Below are positions 7,040 through 16,175 of a stretch of DNA of 32,174 nucleotides, one piece after another (the stretch's first letter is position 1; the number at the start of each line of letters is the position of its first letter). The stretch lies in assembly GCA_016210745.1 (NCBI GenBank), contig JACQTO010000216.1, forward strand, positions 1 through 32,174, given 5' to 3'. Made by a program: the position numbers and the translations under genes. Under the pieces are notes generated by a model. It saw only the letters and a program-made list of their open reading frames with translations. It made no database searches and was not told where the DNA came from. The stretch comes from Betaproteobacteria bacterium (lineage in GTDB: Bacteria > Pseudomonadota > Gammaproteobacteria > Burkholderiales > SG8-39).

Positions 7040-8527
7040 ATGCAGGGAAGAACTGTTTCGAAGAAAGATGCTCCTACGCGGGCTCCCGCACAGGATTTGC
7101 GCGACTGGCTCGATAGAGTGGAGGCACTGGGCGAGCTAAAACACGTACGCAACGCTCACTGGAACCTCGAACTGGGGTGCATCTCGGAAATAAATAGTCG
7201 GCAACGCGGACCCTGCCTTCTGTTTGACGATATCGTTGACTACCCATCCGGTTTCCGGGTCGTGACCGGAACCACCGGCACTCCTGCGCGCTTGGCGGCA
7301 ACACTGCGCCTGCCCACGAATCTGAGCACGCCGGAACTGGTGGGGATGCTGCGGAAGAAATCACCTGAGTGGTCGGCCCGAGCCAACGATTTTCCGCCGC
7401 AGTATGTGGACTCAGGACCCATCCTGGAAAACATCAAGACCGGCAACCAAGTCAATCTGCTCGAGTTCCCGGCACCGATGTGGAATGAAGGCGATGGCGG
7501 AAGATATATGGGCACGGGGGATGCCGTTATTACGCAGGATCCGGAGTCCGGCTGGGTCAACGTCGGCACCTACCGACTGATGGTGCACGACCAACGCACC
7601 ACGGGCTTGTATTTGGCGCCCAACCATCATGGCCGCCTGCACATGGAAAAGTATTGGCAAGCCGGCAAGCCGTTCCCGGTCGTCGCTTCTGTCGGCCATG
7701 ATCCGCTCTTGTTTCTGTACGCCGGCGTGGAGCTCCCCGTTGGCATGAGCGAATACAACTACATCGGCGCCGTGATGGGGGAACCGGCAAAGGTCGTCCG
7801 CGGAGAGCTGACGGGGCTGCCGATGCCGGCGGGGTCGGAAATCGTACTGGAAGGTTTTTGCCGTCCCGGCAACATCAAGAGAGATGGCCCGTTCGGCGAA
7901 TTCCTTGGCTACTACTCCGCTAACGATGTACCCCAACCGGTGTTTGAAGTGGAACGCATCTACCATCGTAACAATCCCATCATCCTGGGATCTCCGCCTG
8001 GACGGCCCCCGCACGACTATGCGTATTCCAAGACGGTGATACGTTCGGCGCTCCTGCATGATGCGCTGGAAAAAGCCGGAATGACCGGCATCGTCTCCTG
8101 CTGGGCGGACGAAGTGGGAGGAGGCCGCGCGCTGCTGGTGATCTCCGTTCGACAGCAATACCAGGGTCACGGCCGGCAGGTAGGACTCATGGCTTCGCAG
8201 TGCCCCGTGGGATACTGGATGGGCCGATACGTCATTGTGGTGGACGATGACATCGACCCGTCGAATCTCACCGATGTGATGTGGGCCGTTTCAACGCGAT
8301 GCGAACCGGCTCGCGATATCCAGATATTGGAGAGGCTCTTTGGCACCAAGATAGATGCGATCAATACCACCATGGATCAGGACGTGCCGTATCTCTCCCG
8401 CGCCGTCATCGATGCCTGCCGGACTTACGAGTACCGGGACGCTTTTCCGCCGGTGGCGGAAGCAAGTCCGGAGCTTCAACGGCAGATCAGGGAAAAGTGG
8501 AAAGACCTGCTGGGAACCAAGAAGTAG
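7040..8527 (+). CDS. UbiD-family prenyl-FMN-dependent (de)carboxylase (copy 2)
   Basis: A 495-residue UbiD homologue. DLRDWLDRVEALGEL opens the N-terminal domain at 19-33. The cofactor segment WVNVGTYRL carries N174 and R179. The acid motif is DGPFGE, with D282 where copy 1 and Fdc-type enzymes have Glu, followed by E287. Reversible decarboxylation of an unsaturated or aromatic acid is the family reaction; the substrate is unknown. An upstream in-frame TTG at 7010 is open, but ATG 7040 directly follows GAGGAA and the extra residues are not conserved. It lies 105 bases before the FAD oxidoreductase at 8633, repeating the UbiD-FAD pairing seen at 183-3899 although the two pairs are diverged. 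It probably belongs to a rightward operon ending at 13295. Confidence 0.9.
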   Translation: MQGRTVSKKDAPTRAPAQDLRDWLDRVEALGELKHVRNAHWNLELGCISEINSRQRGPCLLFDDIVDYPSGFRVVTGTTGTPARLAATLRLPTNLSTPELVGMLRKKSPEWSARANDFPPQYVDSGPILENIKTGNQVNLLEFPAPMWNEGDGGRYMGTGDAVITQDPESGWVNVGTYRLMVHDQRTTGLYLAPNHHGRLHMEKYWQAGKPFPVVASVGHDPLLFLYAGVELPVGMSEYNYIGAVMGEPAKVVRGELTGLPMPAGSEIVLEGFCRPGNIKRDGPFGEFLGYYSANDVPQPVFEVERIYHRNNPIILGSPPGRPPHDYAYSKTVIRSALLHDALEKAGMTGIVSCWADEVGGGRALLVISVRQQYQGHGRQVGLMASQCPVGYWMGRYVIVVDDDIDPSNLTDVMWAVSTRCEPARDIQILERLFGTKIDAINTTMDQDVPYLSRAVIDACRTYEYRDAFPPVAEASPELQRQIREKWKDLLGTKK

Positions 8528-8632
8528 ACCGCCGACTTAAGCTGGCGCGGGCAGACACGCGATCCATCGCCATAAGTTGATCGGCTGATGATTCGAATCT
8601 TGACCTTGTACCCATTTGCGCGGAGTTGACAG

Positions 8633-10282
8633 ATGAATAAGGAATACGACGGCATCATCATTGGAGCCGGGCACAACGGCTTGATCCACGCCGGCTATCT
8701 GGCCAAGGCCGGCCTGAAGATACTGATTGTAGAGCGCCAGCTCGAGATCGGAGGCGGGCTCGATGCGCACGAGGGAGCGCGGGCCGGTTTCTGGCATAAC
8801 GCGCACTCCGTCAACCATCGCGGCGTTGCCGATCTGATGTGGTACAAGGATCTCGGCCTTGCCGAACTGGGCCAGCAATACATCCGACTGCCGGTTTCGG
8901 TGGCCCTGCTGACCCGCGATCACAAGGCGCTCCTCTGGTACTCCACCGAGTCGGAAAAAACGGCTGCGTCCATTGCACGGTTTTCTGCCAAAGATGCCAA
9001 GACCTATCTCGAGACACAGAAGAAATTTCTCGGAATGGCGCGGGACATCTTTCTGCCCGAGGTGTACTCGCCACCCGTTCCGTTCGAGAAGAAAAAAGCA
9101 ATCCTGGAGCGCAGCGAGCCGGGGCGCCAGTACCTGGAGTGGTCGAACCTGTCGATCAATCAGGCCGCGTGCAAGTTATTCGAGAACGAGGTGGTGCGCG
9201 GCATGTTCACCTTCGTCTCGGTTATCCGTGGATACGAGTCGGACTCCAAGGGACTGGGGATGTTCATTCCGGCCGCTGTTGTTGCCGGCGTCAACACGCA
9301 GATGGCCAAGGGAACGAGCCATACACTGGCCCATACCCTGCACAAGATGGTGGTCAAGTCCGGTGTCCACATCGTCGCGAGCCAGGGGGTTGAAAGGATC
9401 CACGTGGAGAACGGCCGGGCCGTCGGTGTGCGCACCGCGGATGGACGGGAATTCCGCGCCCGCAAGTTCGTCAGCAGCACCGTGAATCCCAATCAGACGT
9501 TCCTGGATATGGTTGGGCGGGAAAATCTGACGCCCCAGTTCGCCGAAAAGGTGGACAACTTCAAATATTCAAACACAGTCCCGGTGTTTACCGTGCACTT
9601 CGCGCTGAACGAGCGCATCTACTGGAAGGCCGCGGATTGGGAACCTGAGGTTGACCGTGCGTGGCTCATGATCATCGGCGTGGACGGGATGAAGGATATC
9701 GAGGGGCTTTACGAAACCTGCAATGCCCGCCGTCTTCCCCGCTCGGTAAACCTGATCGGGGCGCAGCCTGCCATGCACGATCCCACTCAGGCCCCGCCCG
9801 GGAAATGCACGGCGTTCTTCTGGCAGATAGCGCCCGGCAACCTGTGCGAGGAAGAAGGCGGCAGGGATCGATGGGACAAGATCCGCGACGAGTTCGCCGA
9901 GCGCCTGGCAAACGGCCTGAGACATTATGCCAAGAACCTCACGCCCGACAACATCGTGGCTCAGTTTGGCGTGACGCCGATCGATAATGAACGGCACCTG
10001 CCCAACATGCACGGCGGGGACGTCCAGTGTGGCGAACTGAGCGAGAATCAGATACTCGATAAACGCCCGTTTCCGGAGTGCAGCCAGTACCGCACCCCCA
10101 TCAAGGGCTTGTACATTTGCGGCGCGAGCACCCATCCCGGCGGCAATATCACCGGAGCGCCTGGCTATAACGCGGCCGGAATTATCTGCCAGGATCTGAA
10201 TATCGAGCCGTGGTGGAAGGCGCGGGACGCAGCAACCCATTGGGAGTCCATAGCGGCCGCAGAAGCGGGAAAGACGGGCTAG
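8633..10282 (+). CDS. Phytoene desaturase/PYROXD2-like FAD-dependent oxidoreductase (copy 2)
   Basis: A 549-residue flavoprotein. GAGHNG at residues 11-16 with LIVERQ and GGG downstream forms the FAD Rossmann motif. The C-terminal FAD-contact stretch is GLYICGASTHPGGNITG. The family dehydrogenates, saturates or isomerises C-C bonds of hydrophobic molecules; the substrate here is not known. The ATG has GGAG seven bases upstream. It lies directly after UbiD copy 2 and before a TAXI/TRAP uptake system. Its C terminus is very close to that of the partial gene at 31895-32174: both share ENQILDKRPFPECSQYRTP, and the two proteins match at most positions over about 80 residues. Copy 1 at 183-1766 is more distant. 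Confidence 0.9.
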   Translation: MNKEYDGIIIGAGHNGLIHAGYLAKAGLKILIVERQLEIGGGLDAHEGARAGFWHNAHSVNHRGVADLMWYKDLGLAELGQQYIRLPVSVALLTRDHKALLWYSTESEKTAASIARFSAKDAKTYLETQKKFLGMARDIFLPEVYSPPVPFEKKKAILERSEPGRQYLEWSNLSINQAACKLFENEVVRGMFTFVSVIRGYESDSKGLGMFIPAAVVAGVNTQMAKGTSHTLAHTLHKMVVKSGVHIVASQGVERIHVENGRAVGVRTADGREFRARKFVSSTVNPNQTFLDMVGRENLTPQFAEKVDNFKYSNTVPVFTVHFALNERIYWKAADWEPEVDRAWLMIIGVDGMKDIEGLYETCNARRLPRSVNLIGAQPAMHDPTQAPPGKCTAFFWQIAPGNLCEEEGGRDRWDKIRDEFAERLANGLRHYAKNLTPDNIVAQFGVTPIDNERHLPNMHGGDVQCGELSENQILDKRPFPECSQYRTPIKGLYICGASTHPGGNITGAPGYNAAGIICQDLNIEPWWKARDAATHWESIAAAEAGKTG

Positions 10283-10400
10283 ATTTCCGCGCGTCGCCGG
10301 GCTTTCCCCCCGGCAAAGCGCTGTCCGGCGGCAAGGGCGCGCCCTGTTCAGAAGTCGACCCTGCCGGAAAGTTTGAAGTCAATCAATGGAGGAGAACCGC

Positions 10401-11351
10401 ATGAAACGTCTGATATGTCTTGCACTCGCTTTGATATTCCCGAATCTTGCCGTTGCGCAAATCGTGGGCCTCGGTACCACTCAGATCGGCGCCACCAGCC
10501 AGCTCTCCATCGGCATCGCGAAAGTGGTGTCGGACAAATCGGGCTTGCAGATGCGAACCCAGCCGATGGCCGGCGCGGCGCAATACGCGCCGCTCGTCAA
10601 TGCGGGCGATATAGATTTCGGTATCTCCAATATTGTGGAACTGCATTACCTGATCGAAGGCAAGGCCATAATCGAGGGCCGCAAGAACCCGGACCTGCGT
10701 ATGGCTGCGCGGCTCGTCCCCTGGTATACCGGCCTGGTGGTCAAGGGCGACAGTCCATACCGCTCGCTCAAGGACATGAAGGGGCAGCCGGTGCCGTACG
10801 GATTTACCGGCAATCCGCTGGGCCGCGTGCTCATCGACGGCTTTCTTGCCAACGCGGGTTTGAGCGCCGCTGATATCCGGCAGGTTCCTGTCCCGTCGTT
10901 TCCACGGATGTTCGACGCGTTCAAGCAGCAGCAGACCGTGGGAAGCATCGCCACCGTCGGCTCGGCGCAGTTGAAGGAGTGGGAGGTCGCCCTGGGCAGC
11001 GTGCGGTATCTGCCTTTCGACGATTCGGCCGGCGCTGTGGCGGCGCTCCATAAATTCATTCCCTTCAGCTATGTGGTCAACTATCAGCCGGGGCCTGGAA
11101 CCACCGGAATCGCCGTACCGACCAAGATGGTCGTGTTCGACTACACCCTCTGGGTGAACAAGAACGTGAAGGACGATGTGGTGGCGAAAGTAACTGAAGC
11201 CCTCTTCTCCAACCCGCAGCCGCTCAAGGACTCGAGCCCGCTCTGGAAGGAGTTCGATCCGTCGCTCATGAGCAAAGCCCTTGGCGTCGACTACCATCCG
11301 GGCGCGATCCGATTTTACCGGTCCAAGGGCATGTGGCCCGGGAAAAAATAG
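10401..11351 (+). CDS. TAXI-family TRAP transporter solute-binding protein
   Basis: A 316-residue periplasmic receptor. A signal peptide (MKRLICLALALIFPNLAVAQ) starts at the ATG at 10401, which has GGAGGAG seven bases upstream; an ATG five codons earlier lies inside that site and is rejected. The mature start IVGLGTTQIGATSQLSIGIAKV, the segment 'NAGDIDFGISN' and the C-terminal 'YHPGAIRFYRSKG' fit TAXI receptors, which capture organic acids or amino acids for a TRAP permease. The fused permease gene starts 24 bases downstream, so the pair forms a complete sodium- or proton-coupled uptake system. Its place after the UbiD and FAD genes suggests the same catabolic substrate, which is inference. 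Confidence 0.9.
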   Translation: MKRLICLALALIFPNLAVAQIVGLGTTQIGATSQLSIGIAKVVSDKSGLQMRTQPMAGAAQYAPLVNAGDIDFGISNIVELHYLIEGKAIIEGRKNPDLRMAARLVPWYTGLVVKGDSPYRSLKDMKGQPVPYGFTGNPLGRVLIDGFLANAGLSAADIRQVPVPSFPRMFDAFKQQQTVGSIATVGSAQLKEWEVALGSVRYLPFDDSAGAVAALHKFIPFSYVVNYQPGPGTTGIAVPTKMVVFDYTLWVNKNVKDDVVAKVTEALFSNPQPLKDSSPLWKEFDPSLMSKALGVDYHPGAIRFYRSKGMWPGKK

Positions 11352-11375
11352 ACTCCTGCCGTTACGTCCACTATC

Positions 11376-13295
11376 GTGACGGGAGCTGAAAAGACCGTCA
11401 GAGTCGCCGGCGATCTCGCCGGCGGCCTGATCATCGCGGGCGCGATTTTCTGGGGCCTCGACCTGCCGACGCGGTTCGGCATCCTGGTCTACACCGAACA
11501 GTTTCTCGCCGCGGTACTCGCGCTGGTGTTCTTCATCGCCTATTCGCGCCTCGCGAAGCCGGGTCTGCTCGCATACGCGCTTGCGTTGCTCGGGCTCATC
11601 GCGGGTGCATGGCTTGCCTGGCGCTATCCGGTGCTCCAGGGGGACGTCCTTTCGCATCTTACCGAAGCGATCACGCTTTCGGTGATCCTGCTCGTGCTGC
11701 TTGTGGACGTCTGCCGGCGCACGGCAGGATTCCCGCTAACGCTGGTGTTCGCGGTCTTCTTCGCGTACGCGATGGTTGGACCTTTGTTGCCCGGATTGTG
11801 GGAATCGAAGAAGGTGTCGCTTGCCCGGTTGCTGCCTTACCTCGCTCTCGACACCTCGAGCATGGTCGGCGCCCCGCTGATGATCGCCTGCACCACGGTT
11901 CTTCTTTTCATGTTTTTCGGACGCGTGCTGCAGGCTTGCGGCGGTGCGCAGTTTTTCAACGACCTTTCGATGTCGCTTTTCGGCCGCTATCGGGGCGGGC
12001 CCGGCAAGGTGGAAGTCTGCGCCACGGCACTGTTCGGAACCATCTCGGGAAGCGCGGTGGCCAATACCATGTCGACCGGGGTCATCACCATCCCGAACAT
12101 GAAGCGCTTTGGCTATCCGGCAACCATGGCCGCGGCGGTCGAGGCCGTGGGTTCGACCGGCGGCCAGATCATGCCGCCGGTGATGGGCGCGGCGGCTTTC
12201 CTCATGGCCGACACGCTCCAGGTGCGCTACGCCGAGGTCGCAATCGCCGCCATCATGCCGGCACTGCTGTATTACTTCTCGGTGTTCATGCAGGTCGACG
12301 CCGAGGCGGCGAGGCGCGGAATCGGCGGGTTCGATCCGTCAACGCTGCCGCGCATTGGGCGCGTGATGCGCGACGGCTGGCTTTTCGTCGTGCCCTTTGT
12401 GGTGATGTTCTATTGCATGGTCGGCATCAACATGGAAGCCGAGGCGTCGGTCCTCATCGGCACCGTAGCGCTGGCGCCGTTCGCGGCGTGGATGGGGTAT
12501 CGCGGCGAGCGGCTCACCTGGCGCAATGCGCTTGACGCAGCGGTCCAGACCGGCCGCGAAGCGGTCGATATCGTGGTCATCTGTGCCATTGCCGGGGTCG
12601 TCATCGGGCTTCTCAACATCACCGGGCTCGCCCTCGGCATGTCGCTTTCCCTGGTCCGAGTCGGCGAGCAGAGCCTGCCGCTGCTGCTCGTCGTAGTCGC
12701 CTTTATGTCCATCGTGCTCGGCATGGGGCTGCCGACCACCGGCGTGTATCTCCTGGTCGCCGTGCTTGCTGCACCGGCGTTGATAAAACTCGGCGTGGAG
12801 CCGATGCCAGCACACATGTTCGTGTTCATATTCGGCTGCCTTTCGATGATCACACCGCCCGTGGCGATGGCCGCTTACGCCGCCGCGCACATCGCCCAGG
12901 CGAACCCTATGCGGGTGGGATGGACGGCATGCCGGCTCGCTTGGCCCATCTTCGTGCTGCCATTCTTGTTCGTGTGGTCGCCCGCGCTGCTTTTCTACGG
13001 CGAACCCGCCAAGGTGGTGATATCCCTCATCACCACCACCGGTGCAGTTTGGCTCGGCTCGGGTGCGATCAGCGGTTTTCTCGTCCGGCCGCTGTCCGGT
13101 GCGACGCGGATCGCCGCCGCCATCGTCGCGTTCCTGATGATCCTGCCCGACAATGCGTTTGACGGCGCGGTGTGGTTCGAACTCGCTGGAGTGGCGGGCG
13201 GCGGCTTGCTGCTCGCCCGCGAAACGCGCCGCGCGGCAAGAGGACAGGCGCTAAAGGCCGGCCGACCGGCAGAGGTCTCGACCGTTAAGCGCTAA
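11376..13295 (+). CDS. TRAP transporter fused permease (DctQM-type)
   Basis: A 639-residue inner-membrane protein with many hydrophobic helices throughout. It has the fused TRAP permease signatures: GSAVANTMSTGVITIPNMKR and STGGQIMPPVMGAAAF in the middle, then GMGLPTTGVYLLVAVLAAPA and ITPPVAMAAYAAAHIAQANP near the C-terminal third. The length and the extra N-terminal helices show that the small (DctQ-like) and large (DctM-like) subunits are one chain, as is usual with TAXI receptors. The start is a GTG at 11376 without a clear ribosome site, so translation may be coupled to the receptor gene 24 bases upstream. It ends the rightward block; the alcohol dehydrogenase gene converges on it. Confidence 0.92.
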   Translation: MTGAEKTVRVAGDLAGGLIIAGAIFWGLDLPTRFGILVYTEQFLAAVLALVFFIAYSRLAKPGLLAYALALLGLIAGAWLAWRYPVLQGDVLSHLTEAITLSVILLVLLVDVCRRTAGFPLTLVFAVFFAYAMVGPLLPGLWESKKVSLARLLPYLALDTSSMVGAPLMIACTTVLLFMFFGRVLQACGGAQFFNDLSMSLFGRYRGGPGKVEVCATALFGTISGSAVANTMSTGVITIPNMKRFGYPATMAAAVEAVGSTGGQIMPPVMGAAAFLMADTLQVRYAEVAIAAIMPALLYYFSVFMQVDAEAARRGIGGFDPSTLPRIGRVMRDGWLFVVPFVVMFYCMVGINMEAEASVLIGTVALAPFAAWMGYRGERLTWRNALDAAVQTGREAVDIVVICAIAGVVIGLLNITGLALGMSLSLVRVGEQSLPLLLVVVAFMSIVLGMGLPTTGVYLLVAVLAAPALIKLGVEPMPAHMFVFIFGCLSMITPPVAMAAYAAAHIAQANPMRVGWTACRLAWPIFVLPFLFVWSPALLFYGEPAKVVISLITTTGAVWLGSGAISGFLVRPLSGATRIAAAIVAFLMILPDNAFDGAVWFELAGVAGGGLLLARETRRAARGQALKAGRPAEVSTVKR

Positions 13296-13355
13296 GCCTA
13301 TGGTCAAGGTGCAGCACGCGGCGCCTCGAGCCTATTCGAGACGTTAATATCGAAC

Positions 13356-14462
13356 TCAGGCCGCGTGGGGTGTGATGATCGCCTTGACGCATTTGAACGC
13401 CTCGACGTCATGCAGGGCCTGGGTCGTGTCATCGAGAGAGTAGCGTGCAGTTACGGCGCCTTCGAGCTTCAGGCGGTCGTTGTAGATCGATAGCAACCGG
13501 AGCACTTCGTGAAGGTGCCTCGGCTCCCAGAAAACCGATCCAAAGAGCTTTAGATTCTTGCGCAGGATGACGCTGGGATTGATCGGTGCCGGACCCAGGT
13601 CCGAGAACACTCCCATCAGGAGGTATTTTCCATTGGTCCTGATCAACTCCACACCTTCGGCGGCGGCAGTGGGGAACCCGGTCGCCTCGATGCAGAGATC
13701 CACCTCTCCGGCGACCTCCCTCGCCTTCTTCACCCGATCCTCCGGACGATCGAGGTGAGTAATGTCGATAGTCTGGTCAGCGCCCAGCCTGCGCGCCATC
13801 TCCAGGCGCGACTGCGGCGCGCCTATCACCGTGATCGGGTACGCGCCCCAAAGTTTTGCGATGACCACGCAGGATAGCCCGACCGGGCCTGCTCCCTGAA
13901 TCAATACGCTCTTGCCGGGACCCACGCCGCCGATTATCTCGAATCCCTTGATCGCCGTGGGAAAGCCGCATCCGAAGGAAATGGCTGCCTCGGTAGGCAC
14001 CGAGTCGGGGACTTTGAAAAAGAACGACTTTTCAGTCAGAAATACATACTCGGAATAGCCCCCGACCAGGTAGGGATAGTCCGAGCACGAGTAGCTTGTG
14101 CCGTAGGACTTGCGGTTGGAACAGGCCGTGGTGTCCTTCAGGATGACGCAGCCATAGCACTTGTTGCAGGGATGGCCCGCAACCCAGAATATGCGGTCGC
14201 CTTCCTCCACCGGCTCTCCCATGCTGTCCGCATTTCTGCCCGGTCCAAGCTTCTCGATGGTACCGACGCTTTCGTGCCCCAGAATCACCGGCAGCGGCAA
14301 CTTCACCTGCCCCCGCCAGCAATGGGCATCGGTGCCACAGACTCCCGAGGCCACGGTCTTCACCAGAAGACAACCGTCTTTGACCTCCGGGATCGAAAAT
14401 TCACGGATGCGTAAAGGCTCATTTGCCTTTTCCAGCAGTGCGACCCTTGCCTTTCCTTTCAT
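13356..14462 (-). CDS. Zinc-dependent alcohol dehydrogenase (MDR superfamily)
   Basis: A 368-residue medium-chain dehydrogenase. Catalytic zinc ligands are C42, H63-E64 and probably C165 (FGCG). The structural zinc lobe has C99, C102, C105 and C114, and the NAD(P) fold carries GAGPVG at 190-195. It oxidises an alcohol or reduces an aldehyde or ketone; the substrate is unknown. The longer open frame back to 14621 overlaps the upstream receptor gene, whereas ATG 14462 has GGAGG 11 bases upstream and matches the family start. It follows a Bug receptor gene by 70 bases in the same direction, and the two are probably co-transcribed. Confidence 0.92.
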   Translation of the reverse strand: MKGKARVALLEKANEPLRIREFSIPEVKDGCLLVKTVASGVCGTDAHCWRGQVKLPLPVILGHESVGTIEKLGPGRNADSMGEPVEEGDRIFWVAGHPCNKCYGCVILKDTTACSNRKSYGTSYSCSDYPYLVGGYSEYVFLTEKSFFFKVPDSVPTEAAISFGCGFPTAIKGFEIIGGVGPGKSVLIQGAGPVGLSCVVIAKLWGAYPITVIGAPQSRLEMARRLGADQTIDITHLDRPEDRVKKAREVAGEVDLCIEATGFPTAAAEGVELIRTNGKYLLMGVFSDLGPAPINPSVILRKNLKLFGSVFWEPRHLHEVLRLLSIYNDRLKLEGAVTARYSLDDTTQALHDVEAFKCVKAIITPHAA

Positions 14463-14532
14463 GGCTTGTCTATCCTCCCTGACAGTTTCGGATATCTTCG
14501 AACGGGTCGATCCTTCGTGCGCCCCCGGGAAT

Positions 14533-15498
14533 TCAATCCACTCTGATATTGCCCGCCTTGATGACCGGCGACCAGACCCGGATTTCGTTATGGATGAACG
14601 CCAGGTATTTCTCCGAACCAAGCGGCGTGGGCGCGATCGCCAGTGCCGGATCGGAGAGACGCGCCATCATCTCAGGATTGGTTAGGATGGCCATGATCTC
14701 GGTCTCCAGGCGCGTGGTGATGGCCCGCGGCGTCTTGGCAGGCGCCGATATGCCGAGATAGGACACCGCCTTCACGCCCGGGACGATTTCGTGGACCGTG
14801 GGGACATCCGGGTAGACCGGCACGCGCTTGTCGTTGGTGACCGCCAAAATCCTGACCTTCCCGGCGCGTGCCAACTCGGCCGCGCTGGCGGTCAGCACCA
14901 TGTCGAGGCGTCCCCCCAGGAGGTCGCTGATCGCAGGCGACGGGCCCTTGTAGGGAACATGCACCATGTTCAGGCCCGCGGACTGCTTGAGCAGCTCGGC
15001 GGCGAGAAAGCCTGAAGTGCCGATGCCGGCCGAGGCGTAGTTGATGGCCCCCGGTTTGGCTTTTACGAGAGCCAGGAATTCCCGCAGGGACTTGATCGGA
15101 GAATCCGTCCTTACGATCATGTACTGGGGATAGACGCCGATCAGCGCGATATGGAAGAAGTCCTTCAGCGGATCGTAGGGCAGCTTGCTGTACATCAGCG
15201 GGCCGGGGGCGATCGCCGAATTGAAGGACCCCAGCAGCGTGTAGCCATCGGGGGGAGCCTTGGCCACGTAGTCGGTGCCCAGTGTCGAGCCTGCCCCCGG
15301 CTTGTTCTCGATCACCACCGGCTGCTTTAGGGCGGCAGCCAGGCGATCGCCGACCAGCCGCAGAATCACTTCGCTGGCGGCACCCGGCGCCCATGGCGTA
15401 ACCAGCCTGATCGGCTGCGTCGGATAGGATTGGCCAAATACGGTACCGCATGACAACGCGAACAGGCAAAAGGCTAGAAAGGACTGGAATCGGCGCAT
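14533..15498 (-). CDS. Bug/TctC-family periplasmic solute-binding protein (2)
   Basis: A 321-residue exported receptor. The signal peptide starts at MRRFQSFLAF and ends near VFGQ. Family landmarks are RLVTPWAPGAASEVILR, VIENKPGAGSTLG, PYDPLKDFF and HVPYKGPSPAISDLLGG. The ATG at 15498 has GGAG five bases upstream; the longer frame adds 13 non-signal residues and is rejected. It is an orphan Bug receptor with no tctAB nearby, placed before a zinc alcohol dehydrogenase, which suggests a ligand related to that enzyme's pathway. It is clearly diverged from the other two Bug receptors in the window, so recent duplication is unlikely. Confidence 0.93.
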   Translation of the reverse strand: MRRFQSFLAFCLFALSCGTVFGQSYPTQPIRLVTPWAPGAASEVILRLVGDRLAAALKQPVVIENKPGAGSTLGTDYVAKAPPDGYTLLGSFNSAIAPGPLMYSKLPYDPLKDFFHIALIGVYPQYMIVRTDSPIKSLREFLALVKAKPGAINYASAGIGTSGFLAAELLKQSAGLNMVHVPYKGPSPAISDLLGGRLDMVLTASAAELARAGKVRILAVTNDKRVPVYPDVPTVHEIVPGVKAVSYLGISAPAKTPRAITTRLETEIMAILTNPEMMARLSDPALAIAPTPLGSEKYLAFIHNEIRVWSPVIKAGNIRVD

Positions 15499-15589
15499 GG
15501 AAACTCCAAGAGGTAACGGGCGCGCTGAAACTAACATGGTGGCCGTGATGCGTCAACGAACAGCCCTAATCGCACCCCGTACGCGGCAT

Positions 15590-15619
15590 TTGACAATAGC
15601 TCGGAGCCGCATTCAGAAT
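15590..15619 (+). promoter_or_regulatory. Sigma-70-like promoter candidate for the SnoaL-like gene
   Basis: A perfect TTGACA (15590-15595) is followed after 18 bases by CAGAAT (4/6 match to the -10 consensus), 32 bases before the ATG at 15652. It lies in the 153-bp gap between divergent genes, where a promoter is expected. Confidence 0.42.
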
Positions 15620-15651
15620 CGTGCATTCGTTCAACGTGGGGGAGAATTCAA

Positions 15652-16128
15652 ATGGCGCCACCTTCTGTCCAGAAATGGTTCGAAGAGTACAAGAAGATCT
15701 GGTCCCCGCCGTTCCGGCTCGAGGACTACCTCGATCTTCACACCGAAGACGTTGTCTACCACGACATGACGATCCCGAAGGTTTTCCACGCGAAACAGGA
15801 AGTGCGCGAGTTCTACGTGCGGGTACTCGAGGCGTTTCCGAATTTCACCTCGCGGTACGACCGCTATTTTCAGCAAGGGGACGTGATCATCACGGAGGGG
15901 GCCCTTGTCGGCGACCAGACCAAGCCCTACCGCGGCAATCCGCCGTCAAACCGTCACGTGGAGTGTCCCTGGATCCAGATCCTGCATTTCCGCGGCGATA
16001 AGATCCATGAGGTTCACGACTATTACGACCGCTTGGACTTTCTTCGTCAGATGGGAATTCTGGAATTCGATTTCACCGGACAGCCGACTGCCAAGACCGG
16101 TGGAGTCTACAAGCCGGGTTCGGCCTGA
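15652..16128 (+). CDS. SnoaL/NTF2-like domain protein
   Basis: A 158-residue protein with the cone-shaped NTF2 fold pattern: an N-terminal helix (VQKWFEEYKKIW), 'HTEDVVYHDMTIPKVFHAKQEV', a helix 'VREFYVRVLEAFPNF', and strands ending in 'IQILHFRGDKIHEVHDYYDRLDFLRQMG'. That ending is typical of SnoaL-like polyketide cyclases and ester-dienolactone-type NTF2 enzymes. Members act as small lyases, isomerases or ligand binders; no specific activity can be assigned. The ATG has GGGGGAG seven bases upstream and a promoter candidate at 15590-15619. It is a single gene diverging from the Bug-ADH pair and converging on the DUF4126 gene 47 bases away. Confidence 0.82.
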   Translation: MAPPSVQKWFEEYKKIWSPPFRLEDYLDLHTEDVVYHDMTIPKVFHAKQEVREFYVRVLEAFPNFTSRYDRYFQQGDVIITEGALVGDQTKPYRGNPPSNRHVECPWIQILHFRGDKIHEVHDYYDRLDFLRQMGILEFDFTGQPTAKTGGVYKPGSA

Positions 16129-16175
16129 GGGCCCGCGCGTCCTCCAGCAGGGGAAAGCCGCTGCGTTTCCGCATG

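Noticed and set aside
10383-11657. 424-codon minus-strand open frame
   Set aside because: It covers the TAXI receptor and the permease start in antisense; both real genes have strong family motifs.
13296-13355. Bidirectional terminator between the TRAP permease and alcohol dehydrogenase genes
   Set aside because: Only a 5-bp stem (CTCGA/TCGAG) is visible and no T-run follows.
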